Source: Blastomyces gilchristii SLH14081 (lineage: Eukaryota; Ascomycota; Eurotiomycetes; Onygenales; Ajellomycetaceae). Taken from it: a DNA stretch of 64,000 bases. Both the position numbers and the translations under genes were made by a program. The stretch covers positions 918,539 through 982,538 of the forward strand of contig NW_003101681.1 in the NCBI RefSeq assembly GCF_000003855.2, in the 5' to 3' direction. Shown one piece after another: positions 49,579-62,299 of this stretch; the first letter of the stretch is position 1; each line of letters begins with the position of its first letter. Under the pieces are notes generated by a model. The model did not search any database. It was not told where the DNA came from and saw only the letters and a list, made by a program, of their open reading frames with translations.

Positions 49579-50275
49579 TGTATACAGTTAGTAGAGAAAC
49601 TTATCTATTTCTTTATACTATACACAGTATATACACTGTCAATCAGTTAATAACTGTTGCTATATAACAAAGATAACTTCTAATTCAGTAATCTTAAGAA
49701 CATCAGAACTATACTTTTAAAGAGAAGAGTATTATTATATTCTCAGTTATATCAAGACTCTGTTACAGTTTCACACAGCTTATTACTTCTCTGTGAATGA
49801 TTTCATTCATTTCACAGACTGTTTAAACTGATTTTCAATCACTTTATAATATTATTTGAATATATTATAGAAAGATTCAATTGATAAATATAAAAATCTC
49901 ACTTCTATATAAGATCAGCAGATTACTCTTTCATAATAGTAAGACACTGCTGAGGTATCACTTCAGCTATTCTTACTTATAAAATAAGAGAAGAGTATTT
50001 ACTTATTATCTATATAGAATAGCTAGATACTGACTTCTTATTAAAGAAGTCAGTGATTTGTTTTCTTCTACTAAAATATATGTAAGAGTTACTGCATTTC
50101 TCATACAATCTTCTTAGTATACTAAGTACTGTATCTTTGATATTCTCATAATAACCCTGTAGCCTATGAGCTTACTATTTAAGCAAGATAGTCAAGCTCA
50201 CTTATACAGCTTCTCAAACAACTACTTCTATATAACACTGCTGACTAGTCACCGCTTCAGTTCCGCTATATTACA
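49579..50275 (+). repeat. 3' LTR of Gypsy-1 copy E (~697 bp)
   Basis: It runs from TGTATACAGTTAG after the purine tract to ...GTTCCGCTATATTACA, and matches the inverted LTR of copy F at 60,711-61,397. TG...CA ends are kept. The 5' partner is not in the window. Confidence 0.78.
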
Positions 50276-50919
50276 ACATCTATAAAAAATCTCAGTAAGG
50301 AAAAATTCCTTGTTATTATAAAGGGAAAAGAGTCTGTCACTCAGTTTCTTATTTCATAAGATTCTTTATAACCTGCAGATCTTTCTCTGACTATTATACA
50401 GATTCATCTTACACCTTTCATACAGAAAAGTTTCAGTTAACTCTCAATCATTTTCATGAGATTCTTATGTGATTATCACACAGATTCATCTCACAGATGA
50501 ATCACTTTCTGTGAGATCACTCTTATTAAGAAGAAGTATTTATGAGTTAATTATTCACTCATTCTCGCAAATCATCATTCTTTGATACTGTAGAATTGTC
50601 AAGAATTTTCCAATTTCAACACCTTCGCGAATAATGTCTGGCCGCTGCTGAGCTTCTCGCGGGCGTCCCTGCGACTCCTCTGATCACTTTTTACTGACTG
50701 ATGAAGTAGGAATGCCACTGCTCATGACAGTGTCTTCACTTCTTCCAGCCCTGTCACTGTACCTGATCTTCAGACCAGCAGCCAATCCTGTGTCTTCTTC
50801 AGACCAGTCTCTGACTCTAAGCAGTGCAGTTCTGTCTCTTGCTATAAGTCTCTCTATAAGTAATTTCTTACAGATTCTAGCTGACAGTTTCTACAAAGCT
50901 CTCAGTACTGTCAGTGCTT
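50276..50919. other. Unassigned stretch with a GC-rich, little-mutated second half
   Basis: 50,276-50,560 is AT-rich; 50,560-50,919 has CpG and CC (gcttctcgcgggcgtccctg). Open frames exist on both strands: 50,712-50,930 (+), Ser/Leu-rich, and a minus frame that is Arg/Leu/Ala-rich with one stop. Neither is recognised. It may be a relic of a gene or transposon C-terminus. Confidence 0.4.
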
Positions 50920-50927
50920 TCTGTGAC

Positions 50928-51432
50928 TAGACTGGCCGCCGGGACCATGAATTTCACGTTTGGTCCCATTTGGTCTGGTCCCATACATTTCTTGGTGTGA
51001 ATCCCGCTGGGACTGGTCATCAAAAAAACATGTAAAGTGACTATATATCAGATCTTAAAATGGAACCATGACTTGAAAAAAATGAGAAAGTGGTCTCATT
51101 TGGTCCCATTTAGTCCTATTCTTGGCATAAAGTTACTATTTTTAGACATTTTAAGGTTTTTTTTAGACTATTTTTAATTTTTTAAAAAGTAACACTTTTT
51201 GGTAACACTCAAATGAGATTTAAAGTCATTTAAAGCAATAAAATAATTTAAATTGAGAAGTGGAAATCATGGTCTCATTTGGAAAATGTGACAAGAGTAG
51301 ACAGTAAGTCTCACTGAGACAGTATGAGACTACTATCTAATGTTAAAACCGTGTAATGGGATCAGTCGAATTGATAATGAGACTATCAAAAAATCTGGTT
51401 CTGGTCTCAGATATGATCACACGGTCAGTCTA
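50928..51432 (+). mobile_element. hAT-type MITE, 505 bp, best preserved copy
   Basis: The ends are TAGACTGGCCG and CGGTCAGTCTA. Flanks TCTGTGAC (50,920-50,927) and TCTATGAC (51,433-51,440) form an 8-bp duplication with one G-to-A change. CpG, CC and GG are largely intact, so this copy serves as the reference for the mutated copies at 1, 11.2, 11.4, 11.9 and 13.0 kb. No coding capacity; first ~95 and last ~40 bases are shared with the larger hAT element. Confidence 0.92.
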
Positions 51433-54099
51433 TCTATGACTCTGCAGATCTATAATTACTTTCTCTCTATCTATACGATCTCTGATCAGATATATACAAA
51501 TATGTTTAGATTCTCTATTAATGATTCTCACACTGTAATACATTTCTGCAATTTTATTATTAATAAGAGATGAGTTCTCAGATACTTATAAAATCTGAGT
51601 AATCAAGATAATATAAATACTATAAATTTATAATAAGAGTTAATCTGAGTAGATAAGCTCTCACTCTATATCTTAATTATTTTCAGACTGAATACTTCAG
51701 TATAACTGAGAAAGTAAATACAGCTTTATAAGAAATATCTGATTATATATATAGATGATCAGCTTTCAAGACTCTGCTATAACTATATATACTCTGATAT
51801 TCAGCTTCTCTGAAGTCTGTGTATTTCTAATAGTTTTTATATTAAATATAATAATTATCTATATTATAGATATAATACTCTCTACTTCTTTAAAGAGAGA
51901 AATTAATAGTTACAGAAGACTTAAGTATCATAGATATTAATAATATAAGTGTGAATTTTCTTTATTTTTTCTTTATTAATCTCTAAATTGTGTTCATAGT
52001 TGTATTTTTATTTTTCTTATTTTTTAACTTTAATAAAAATATAATTTCTTCTTCTCTTTATATACACTGCAGACTGTTTATCTCAGTAGAAACTTATTAT
52101 TTTATAAACTAGAGTTTATAAATAACAGTGTTAATATCTTTATTATAATTAGATTCTTAGTGAAGATTATATTATTCTGACTTATTAGAATTCATAGTAT
52201 AAAAGTTATATCTCAGCTTTTATAAATATCTTATCTACTCAGATAATTTTTAAGTGAACTTATTTTTCTTATCAGAATACTCTTATTACTGAATCTTAAA
52301 TTGAAGTTTATAATCTCACTTTTCTGAATTAATAATCTCTTTAATCTGATATTCTCTTTCACTCTTTAATACTTTATAAATAGAGTAATGAGTCACAGAG
52401 TTCTCTTCTAAGAATTTCTTATATTTATAAAGTAAAGAGATATAAAAAATATTATATATTTATAACTCAGATAATAGTTTTAATTTATAACACTATAAAC
52501 TAACTTTCTTTATAATTTTATAAGACTCTATTTATAAGAGATTCAGCTTTTTACTAGATCTCTATATAATAATATTTTCTAAACTTAGTCAGACTTTATT
52601 ATCTTTCTTAAAACTCTTTATAATATACTTAAAGTTATAGTATCTCTTTTAATACTCTTGAGTCTTTCTTAAGAATTAACAGACTTTCTTCTGAATATTC
52701 TGAATTCTCTCAGCTTATTCACAGATATTATTACACTCTATAGTATACTCTCACAGATTTATCAAGATTATTCATAAATAAGTCTTAGTAAGTATCTTAA
52801 AGAGAGTTTTATCTATATTAATATACTTTAAGTTATTATATATAAACTCTGTAAGTAATAATTAATACACTCAGTTATTCTGATTATAATTGATAAAGTA
52901 TTACAGATATTATTTTAATATACTTATCAGATATTCTATCTGAATATCTATCTATTAATAAAAAGTCATATTTAAATCTTATAAGATCTTCAGTATAATT
53001 ATTAGATTAAATTAAAACTCTCTTATAAAGATTAATTCTCTGTCTGAGATAATATTTATAGATAACTTATATAATCAGATTATATTATAAATAAAGATAT
53101 AAGTTAAATTCTTTAACTTTAAGTTCTTATAGATAAGTATAAAGTGTATTATCTTAATAAAGTAATCTACTATCATCAGCACATTATTAAAACAGAAATT
53201 ATATATATTCTTACTTTCAGAGAGACTTATAAGAGTATTTATTTCTAGCTATTCTCAAGATTTCTATGAGATGAATAGAGAAGTAAGTTCTTTATATAAT
53301 CTGAACTGTATTACTTATAAACTCTGATAAATAGTATAAGAATTTACTATCTTCTTCATAAGTTCTTATATCTTCAGGTAGAAGTATTTTCTTATAAGTA
53401 ACTTATAAGTTCTAGTATCTGTAAAATAACTTACTAGAGAAGAGTCATGATATCTTTTAATAAGGTTTATATATAAAAACTTATTCATAGATATATAAAT
53501 TTAGCTCTCTCTTTATAAGAGATTATTTAAGTCTCTTCAATTCTTTATTTTTACAGAATTAATCTCTGTTATAAGCAGTTTCTGAATATACTGTGTATAT
53601 TTATTTTTTAGTTACAGTTCAGACAATCTGAATAGAAGATTTTATAAAGACTTATACTCTATTTCTTCTTATATCAGATTTTTCACAGTGCTTCTCAAAG
53701 TCTACAAACTCTTCAGATTATAGATATTCTCTTCAAGAATTCTTACAGAGATTCTCAGAGTGTTGACTCTCAGTATTATAGAGAGTAGTTATATAGACTT
53801 CTTCTCTTTCTCTTCTCTCTTCTTTTATAGAGAATTAAGAGACTCTTCAGTTAATCTCTTTATAACACTTAGTTTAAGTATTTTATAAAGCTTTTCTGTT
53901 TTCTCTAGTCTCTCTATATCTGTCACTCTGATCTTCTTGACATAGTCAGATCTATGAGAGGATTTATCTACTGAGTTCTTAATTCTCTTGATATACTCTA
54001 TCTTGAATCAGAACTCACTCAGTCTCTGAGCTCAGTGAATCTACTACTGTGAGAGTTTCTTAATTAAAGTAAACTATTATAAGCTATTATAATCAGTTC
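51433..54099 (-). mobile_element. Gypsy-3: strongly decayed Ty3/Gypsy element, 3' part
   Basis: Minus-strand translation shows the RNase H tail YIKRIKNSVDKSSHRSDYV (~53,940-54,010), standing where Gypsy elements have the ADALSRRxDY motif, followed downstream by an integrase core. From about 52,700 to 51,440 only AT-rich sequence with scattered frames is left. It is more degraded than Gypsy-1 and -2. It is cut on the right by LINE-3; gag and RT would lie beyond the nested insertions. Confidence 0.75.
52780..53188 (-). pseudogene. Integrase core of Gypsy-3
   Basis: One frame reads NNVLMIVDYFIKIIHFI (first Asp), LSINIISDRELIFIREF (second Asp, the SDRG-like motif), a decayed HPQTDGQ region with a Glu (IQIEY), then LLLTEFIYNNLKYINIDKT, the LPxxEFAYN motif. 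About ten stops interrupt it. Confidence 0.8.
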
Positions 54100-54985
54100 T
54101 AACAGTTATTATTATTATTATTCTTCAATTATAGATGTATGCAGTCAGAGACTATGACATCTACCTGAGAACCTTTAGTTCTCAGAGTGTTTCCTATATC
54201 TATAGAGTCAACTATTATACATTTATCAATTTTAGATATGCAAAATCAGAAAATTCCAGCCCAGAATACAAAAGCTGTTTACAAATTGCAGTATTTCAAC
54301 ACCTTTTGATACTTTGAAACCATTTGAAAATATCATGACAAAGGAAAAGAGAACATAGTCTTAAAGATAGATACATTAAACAGATAGATAGAAAAGAACA
54401 GAAAGAAAGAAGTATAGTAAAGAGAGACTATAACAAAAAAAATAAAAATATTAAAAGATAGTATATAGCTGTTTTAACAGACTATATCTAATCAATTTCC
54501 ATCTCTTCATATTCAGATACTTCTGAATTCAGCCATTTTCTTATAGCTGCTTGAGTTTCTGATAGAAAGTCTATTAAGTATTTAATTCCTGTCTCAGTTG
54601 ACAATAAGAATCTCATATTTAATTAATTTAAATCATACTTCTTCTTCAATCTGACTCTGAGACTATTGTATAATGCACAATACATTACAATATACTCAGG
54701 ATTTTCATTTGCATTGCAGAATGAGCACTCTGTTGAATCAAATCTATCATCAAATCTTTATATATAGGATTTGAAATAACCATGTCTTAGTTTCAGCTGA
54801 ATTATCAATGAGAATATTTTCTTTTTACATTTAATTGAACAGGATTTTCACTTTGATTTTGTCTCAAATCTTGAATAATGTATGCTCTTCTTTTGTTTCT
54901 GCCAGCTTTTATTTCACTTGTTTAAACAAGATTCTTTTATCTGTCTCTTTATAAAAGACTAGGACACTGTTTTTTGAATAGATCT
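54100..54985 (-). mobile_element. LINE-3, 3' part
   Basis: It starts with the (ATT)n tail and the LINE 3' UTR, then the end of ORF2 including the terminal knuckle, in the same orientation as LINE-1. At 54,986 it is interrupted inside the RNase H region by the LTR of Gypsy-2 copy D. The rest lies right of the window or is lost. Confidence 0.85.
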
Positions 54986-55305
54986 TGTGACGGGCTGCGC
55001 CCGATTAATCATATAGACTATTCTGTTACACTTCACAGATTTCTACCGCTCCGACTCTCGGTCGCTGATCCTCAGCTGAAAACCTATAAAATTCCTATTC
55101 TTCCGCTCTGAAGCTTCACTGTGTATGAAAACCCCTATTCTTCCGCCCTGAAGTTCCACTGCATACATCACTGTGTACGCGTATAAATATTCACTCTGAT
55201 CACTGATTCTCACACTTTCTCTTTCTTTTCTTCTCTAACATTTTTCACTTTGTTATATAAGATCTATAAATATTATATCAATCTATTCAGTGTAGATCTC
55301 TTATA
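54986..55305 (+). repeat. 5' LTR of Gypsy-2 copy D
   Basis: 320 bases, from TGTGACGGGCTG to CTCTTATA. The first ~220 bases are comparatively GC-rich, with CpG kept. Confidence 0.88.
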
Positions 55306-57559
55306 CTTGAAAAATGTTTCATTGTCTTCTTATTAGAAATGATTACTCACTGAGATATCTGAACATGTAATAACATGTAAGAAATAGAGCAATAGTCAAA
55401 CAGTTAAGTAAATATCAAGTTCTCAGATAGAAGCTTGCTCATCAGTCACTCTGACTCTGTAACAAGATCTTATGAAGAGAGTAAGATTTTATAAAGAGAA
55501 TGTCAGTGAAAGATCTGAGAGTTCTGATATTACAGATATATGAGATATTCATATAATTATACTTCTTTCAATTTCACAGATATCACACATCTGATGATTG
55601 ATATAATCATGTCTAATAATAATATAAGAGAACTCTTAAACATGAGTATAGATATAATATCACAGTGACTCTGAGCAATGTTAAAATTACAACAGTAATA
55701 GATAGCTGATATGCATGTAACTTAACAATGTCAATATAAGGAAATTCAATAATTATCTCAACTAGAAACCTCTGCACAGATAATTCTAACATTAACAGAA
55801 TTGAATATGAACATAATACAGATACTGAACAAATGCTTAGATACTCTCACATATTTCAATACTTCTGATCTCACTCTCTACTCATCATGAAGGTTGAAAA
55901 TGCTTATAAAACTAAGTATAAATGAAGATACCATTGGTTTGCTAATCAATCAAAGTTAATATATCAATGAACAGTTAAGGAATTGTATGAAACAGAAGTT
56001 TCATTCATGAATAAAAGCATATGAATCAGCATTGTGAACATCTGACAATATCATCAAATATCTTGATATTCTGTTTCAAGACACTGTTATACAACAGAAA
56101 GTATTAGATTGATTACAGAGTATCTGACAGAGAAACACTTCTCTTATAACATTTATCTCTGACTTCAACACTAAGATTCTAGAAGCAGGTGATCAATCTT
56201 GAGAGAACTGAATGAAGATTAGTATGCTTAAGAAGACATTAACTTTCAAACTCTTACAGACTCTTATAAGTGTAGACAAAGACCAGACTTATAAAGGTTT
56301 CTGCATACAACTCTGAACATTGAATGATTGTCTTATCAAGCTCAAGAGTATACAGAATAGTAGCAGGAGATGTTACACTTCAGTCACTTATATACTCATA
56401 CTGAAGAATGACAATGCAGATGTTATGAATTGAGTGAACTTAAATATCTATGTGTAAGCAAGAGTCTCTTCTGTCTGAACAGACTTCTGAGTTCCTGAGA
56501 TCACTTCTGAAGAAGTCACTGATTGATGTCAATGAGAAGTATGCATCAACTGTAATCAATCAGAACATATTGCTTTTAACTGCTGATCAGTCTACATACC
56601 TTCTCACTCAAAGAATGAATCAATGCCTGTCTGTGTCAATCACATTGCATTGAAGAAAGATTCAGAAAATAACTATGAGAATACTCTGATAAAACAGAGA
56701 AAAGATTAGCTTCTGTTCAAATTCATAAACAGAAGCTTGAAGAGATCAGATGACAATAATTTGAAGAGAAAATGTCAATGAATATAATTCTTGTATCTAC
56801 TGTGATCAATAACATGTATAATATGAAAGTCATGATAGACAGTGATCTATGTCATTATACAATAATTAAATCATCAGTTATAAGATATTACAATCTTCAG
56901 TGTATTCTCTTATCAAAACCCTGACTTCTTGTAGAATTTGATAACTTAAAAGACATTTATACTTATTACATGATAAAGTTGAACATAGATATCAGAGAAT
57001 ATCAATATAAAGATGTTTATATATATGAAGTTTATAATCTTGATTATAATCTTATGTTAGAACTTGTCTGACAATCTGATTAAGATATCTTGTTGAATGC
57101 TTGAAATAGAAGCTTAATATTCTCTAATAATGATAGAGTTCATAAAGATGATATTCACAAGACTATGAATCTGACACAGATCTCTGTCAACATCTATGAA
57201 ATGCTCTGAAAGAAAAGTTGCTGAAAAGATCACTGATAGCAGAACTATGTGATAATCTATTTCATTAGTCTGACTGATATCAAGAAATCTCTAGAGAAGT
57301 TATTCTGTACTACAATAACAGATTCTTATACAAAACTCTCTCAATAATATCATGAATATCTACATATCTTCTGACAAGATAACATTATGAATATACTCTT
57401 CTTACAAGACTCAGGAGTAGATCACAGTATCAAGTTAGAAAAGAAGAATAATAAGAACTCTGAGTCATCATAAGACTCTCTTTATAATATGTCTTGAGAT
57501 GAACTCCTTCTTCTTCAGAAGACACTTAATAATCTGTTAAATAAGAAATGCATATGTAT

Positions 57560-58720
57560 TAGTAACTCTTTCACTGCAGCTTCTATTCTCTTTACAAAGA
57601 AATCAGATGAAGAACTTCAATTCTGTGTGAAGTATTGAGAATTGAACAGATTAATCAAGAAGAATCACTATTCTTTATCTCTTATTAATAAAACTCTAGC
57701 TTGTATTGAACAAGCTCAATAATTTATAAAACTAGATATCATCACTGTGTTTCATAAAATCTATATCACTGAAGAAGATGAATAACTTACAGCATTCTGA
57801 ACATGTTATAATCTCTTTGAATGAATAGTTACACTCTTTAAACTGATCAATGCTCTCAGTACATTTCAGAAGTATATCAACTGAGCACTCTGAGATTTTC
57901 TTAATAAATTTGTCTCTGTATATCTTGATAACATTCTCATCTTTACTGATAAGTTCAGAAAAGAACATCAAGAACACATGTGAAGAGTATTACAACAATT
58001 ATAAGAAGTAGAACTATTAATAGATATTGACAAGTGTGACTTTGAAGTCAAGAGTATCAAGTATCTAGGTTTTATTATAGAAGCTGGCAAGGGAATTTGA
58101 ATGAATTCTGAGAAAGTCTTTATCATTCTTGAATGAGAAGCTTCATGTACTGTGAAAGATGTATAAAGCTTCATCAGATTTGCTAACTTCTATCAGTAAT
58201 TTATATGAAACTTCTCAGATATTATAACATTACTTACAGAACTCATCAGAAAGAACTCAGTATTTCAGTGATCAGCAGACACTGAAGCTGCATTCATATA
58301 GATGAAGAAGATATTCATCAATACTTCTCTACTAATAACATTTAATCTCAATTGTGAAACAGTTATTAAAGCTGACTTCTCTGACTATATTACAGAGAGA
58401 GCTATATTGTAATATAATAATGAAGATGTCTTATAATCATGTGCTTTCATATCTAAGAAACTGAGTTCTGCTGAATACAACTATGAGATCTATGATAAGA
58501 AACTTCTTATAATTGTATACTGTCTAGAAGAATGAAACTCTGAACATTGAAGTATCTTCAAATTTGAGAAAATCACAGATTATAAGAATCTCAAGCACTT
58601 CATAACTATCTATAAACTCACTGAATGATAGATATGATGATCTGAGTTCTTAAGCTGCTTTTATTTTATAATACACTACTGTCTCAGCAGTCAGAACTTG
58701 ATGACAGATACTCTCTTATA
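57560..58720 (+). pseudogene. Reverse transcriptase and RNase H of Gypsy-2 copy D
   Basis: Residues follow the relative at 9.36-10.5 kb: AASILFTKKSDEELQFCVKY, LDIITVFHKIYI, YLDNILIFTD (catalytic Asp-Asp changed to Asp-Asn), then IDIDKCDFEVKSIKYLGFII and FISKKLSSAEYNYEIYDKKL. Trp codons are TGA almost throughout. Lengths match the relative, so indels are few. Confidence 0.88.
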
Positions 58721-58867
58721 ACAAGAGTAAGATATGTCTTCTAATGTAACAGACACTTGTTAAATGAACTGAGAACATCAGCTTCTAGATCTGAAGATAT
58801 TAGTTGATCAAGATAAAACAACTCATGATACTATACACACTTCTTCAGTTAGAACACCCTCTCTTTG

Positions 58868-58918
58868 AACTGACACTGACACTGACACTGACACTGACAC
58901 TGACACTGATACTGATAT
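58868..58918 (+). repeat. (ACTGAC)n hexanucleotide expansion within pol
   Basis: About eight ACTGAC/ACTGAT units in tandem between RNase H and integrase. In the pol frame they encode alternating Asp-Thr. Copy B has no such run at the matching place (~41,060-41,110). Confidence 0.92.
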
Positions 58919-60428
58919 CTCAACTTCTCTTAAACCTACACTGAATGAATTATGGCATGTAACAGCTCAAACTGATGAACTTCTTCAAGCACTTACTGAA
59001 GCAGTATATCAAGAAGTACTCTGATTCCTCCCAGAACTATGTATAAGAACTGACATCTCAGAATGCTCAGTCAATGACAATAACACTCTGCAGTTTCATG
59101 AATAATATTAAGTCTCTCACTCTGAATTCTTATGCATCTGAATAATGCAAGAGATGTATAATTTACATATAACTGATTACTCAGGTTGTGAATAATTGTA
59201 CTGAATAATCTCTCAAGAGTTCTACTGATCTGAGATATTAAACAGTATCAGATGTTTCATTCAAAACTATAACTATTATTCTGTCATCATCTTATGAAAG
59301 AACTGTAGAAAAGATCTACTGAAATCACTTAATATCTCTGATAGAATCTGATAAGATGTAGTAATTGACTTCACTGTTAATCTCTCTCAGAGCAAGAATT
59401 ATATGAATGTTCTAATTATTTTGAATCAATTGAGTAAAGATATAATATTGAAATCTTGTAATAAGATAAATACTGAATAAGTCACTGAAGCTTTTCTAAG
59501 AAGTCTATTCTATTGAATACATGAATTACTGAGATCTATAGTATCAGATCAGAGCTGTTAATTTATAAGTACTCTCTGAACAAGAATCTGTCAAGTTCTT
59601 AAGATTATACACTGTTTATTAACTATCTATCACTCTGAGATTAATAATACATCAGAATGAATAATTCAGACTGTAAAGAATTATCTTTATAAGTTCTATA
59701 ATCACTTATAAGATAATTGATATGACCTTCTTCTATATATCAAAGTCACTATTAATGACTGAGATGCTGTTTCAACAGATGTAAGTCTGTTCTTTCTCAT
59801 ATACAGATATTATATAAAAGTACTGAATCTTCTAGAGATTATATATTTCACACTGAACTCTTACAGTCTGATTCAGATCACTGATAATATAGTAATGAAA
59901 CTCTGAAATATCTATAATTAAGCAGAAGTCTTCATAGTAAGTGTTAAACAGAATTAAGAAGATTGAATTAATATTCACTGAGATTTTACTGAGCAATATA
60001 AGATAGAAGATCTGATATGATTAAATCTTAAGAATATATAAATCACACACTTATCTCACACACTGAATTATTATCATGCAAAGTATAAAGTGATGGAAAT
60101 TCTAGACAGTTATAACTATCATCTTGACACATTATCAGAGATTCATAATGTCTTTTATACAAGCTTACTTCATCACACTGTCACTGATTCATTCTCTTCT
60201 TAACTGACTTCTGACTGACAGCTGGCAGGAATCATAGAAGAAGATAATGAACTTGAATGAGAGATTAAAGATATTCTTAATAAGAGATTTCACAGCTACA
60301 GCTGATAATATCTTGTGAAATGAGTCAGCTATAATTATCTGATCTAAACTCTGAGTTCTGTATTATCTGAGATCACAGCCCTTGACTGATGAGAGCTACA
60401 TATGACTAAGAAATAGAGAGAGGGCTAA

Positions 60429-60710
60429 TATGACAGACTGTGCCTGATCAATTATATAGACTATTCTGTTACACTTCACAGATTTCTATCACTTCAATTC
60501 TCAGTCACTGATTCTCAGTTAAAAATCTATAGAATATCTATTCTTCTGCCTCAAAGCTTCACTGTGTATGAAAACCTCTATTCTTTTATCTCAAAGTTCC
60601 ACTGTGTATACTACTGTATACGCGTATAAATATTCACTTTAATCACTGATTCTCACACTTTCTCTTTCTTTCCTTCTCTAACATTTTTCACTTTGTTATA
60701 TAAGACCTAT
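60429..60710 (+). repeat. 3' LTR of Gypsy-2 copy D, truncated by copy F
   Basis: Matches the 5' LTR until ...ataagacctat; the last ~40 bases are cut off by the start of the Gypsy-1 LTR and should reappear on the far side of copy F, outside the window. Confidence 0.82.
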
Positions 60711-61397
60711 TGTAACGTGGCGGAACCGAAGCAGTGACTAGTCAGCAGTGTCATGTAGAAGTAGTTGTTTAAGAAGCTGTATAAGTGAGCTTGATTATCT
60801 TGCTTGAATAGTGAGCTTGTAGGCTACAGGATTATTATGAGAATATCACAGATATAATACTTAGTATACTAAGAAGATTGTATGAGATATGCAGTAACTC
60901 TTGTATATCTTTCAGTAGAAGAAAAATGAATCACTGACTTCTTTAATAAAGAGTTAGTATCTAGTTATTCTATATAGACAATGAGCAGATACTCTTCTCT
61001 CATTTCATGAGTGAGAATAGCTGAAGTAATATCTTAGCAGCATCTCACTATTAAGAAAGAGTAATCTGCTAATCTTATATAGAAGCAGAGTTCTTATATT
61101 CATTAATCAGATCTTTCTATGATAGATTCAAATGATGTTATAGAGTGATTGAAAACTGGTTTGAATAGAATGAAATTATTCACATGAAAGTGATAAGCTG
61201 TGTGAAACTGTAACAGAGTCTTGACACAGCTGAGAGTGTAATAATACTCTTCTTTTTAAGAGTATAGTTCTGATGCTCTTAAGATTACTGAATTAGAAGT
61301 TATCTTTATTATATAGTAACAGTTATCAACTGATTGACAGTACATGTACTGCATGTGATATAAAGAAATAGATGAGTTTTTCTGCTGACTGTGTAGA
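60711..61397 (-). repeat. 3' LTR of Gypsy-1 copy F (~687 bp)
   Basis: Aligned with 49,579-50,275 in reverse. The outermost 40 bases keep CpG (gtaacgtggcggaaccgaag), while the rest is mutated. Confidence 0.8.
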
Positions 61398-61584
61398 TCT
61401 TCTTTTCTCATCTCTGTTCAAATCAAATATATAATAAGTGAGTTTCTTATATATCAATTTGAAATGTGGAAAATGTAGTTAATAAGTGACTTATAGATCT
61501 TCTATCATATTCTGTCCTGTATATGAAATTCTCTGTAAAAGTGATGTATTGTAGAGATAAAGCTAACAGTAGTAACAGAATTTT

Positions 61585-62235
61585 TTAAAAAAATTCTTCT
61601 TCTCTGTGATATATTTTTCTTCTCTCTCTGTCAATTATAACAGTGAGTGTATGAAAGTATTGTTCTTGAAAGATAATAAACAACTTATTCTGACATTTTC
61701 TAGTGATTAAATGTCTTTGTGATGCAGCTGTGGTCTCTGTGACTGTTAAGAAAGCCAGATTAAAGGCAGAGACAGCAGTGTCAATGAGCTGCAGAAGCAT
61801 CACTTTCATTATCACATCTTCTTCTTCTTCTGTATCTCTTGCAGCTGTGATGATAGTAGCTGTATCTTGCAGTGAGATGTTGTCTCTTCTGCTGATCAGT
61901 TCATCTATATTCAGTTCTTTCTCTGCTTCTTCTACTGCTGTCATGACATCATTCCCTCTCTCAGTCAACACAGTGATGTATAACCCTGTGTGATCATTTG
62001 AAGAGAATCTCAGAAAGAGCTTGATTCTGGAAATAGTGACTCTGAAAAGCTCAATCTGTAGTTTCTCTTCTGTAATATGTCTGAGCTCTGCTTGAGATAC
62101 TACTGAGTTGAGTCTGCAGAGTTCTGTGATTTCTTTGTCTTCTCTCTGTGAGAAGGCTCTGATGCAGTCTCTGACTAGTATTATCATCTGTCTGCACTGT
62201 GCTAAGCAGCTGAAGGAAGAAGAGATTTTATACAT
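61585..62235 (-). CDS. Unidentified open frame (stretch A) in the Gypsy-1 3' region
   Basis: 216 codons open in DNA where nearly all frames are broken. The product would be helical and charged (e.g. EEKLQIELFRVTISRIKL, EEAEKELNIDELISRRDN, ARDTEEEEDVIMKV). Copy E encodes the same sequence split by Gypsy-2a (16,499-16,710 and 49,088-49,420), with stops. It has the same strand as pol, between the chromodomain and the LTR. No family recognised: an extra retroelement ORF or a captured host fragment are both possible. The opposite strand also has long open frames (61,703-61,993; 62,108-62,356), so the real coding strand is not settled. Confidence 0.4.
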   Translation of the reverse strand: MYKISSSFSCLAQCRQMIILVRDCIRAFSQREDKEITELCRLNSVVSQAELRHITEEKLQIELFRVTISRIKLFLRFSSNDHTGLYITVLTERGNDVMTAVEEAEKELNIDELISRRDNISLQDTATIITAARDTEEEEDVIMKVMLLQLIDTAVSAFNLAFLTVTETTAASQRHLITRKCQNKLFIIFQEQYFHTLTVIIDRERRKIYHREEEFF

Positions 62236-62299
62236 TCATTTCTTCTTTCACTTCTGTTATTTTTATTGTGTGTGTAATAATGACTCCTGTCTCTCTGTA

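Larger units (their letters stand above)
54986..60710 (+). mobile_element. Gypsy-2 copy D: chromovirus, right LTR interrupted
   Basis: The left LTR is 54,986-55,305 (TGTGACGGGCTGCGCC...). The right LTR starts at 60,429 and breaks at 60,710 where Gypsy-1 copy F begins. In order: gag with an intact-looking knuckle CINCNQSEHIAFNC (56,542-56,583); protease remnant (MIDSDL, ~56,840); RT (57,560-58,130) with YLDN at 57,921-57,932 in place of YxDD; RNase H (58,260-58,720); a hexanucleotide expansion; integrase (~59,080-59,900); chromodomain (~60,240-60,400); purine tract agaaatagagagagggc before the right LTR. Stops are abundant. It sits in LINE-3. Confidence 0.9.

Noticed and set aside
50928..51432. 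MITE as a Tc1/mariner element with TA duplication
   Set aside because: The ends can be read as TA-flanked GACTG, but 8-bp duplications outside the TA (TCTGTGAC/TCTATGAC, CTTACAAG twice, AATTGTAC/GATTGTAC) and hAT transposase landmarks in the larger relative make TA part of the terminus.
58868..58918. Repeats as a CRISPR array
   Set aside because: Six-base units without spacers, in a eukaryotic retroelement.
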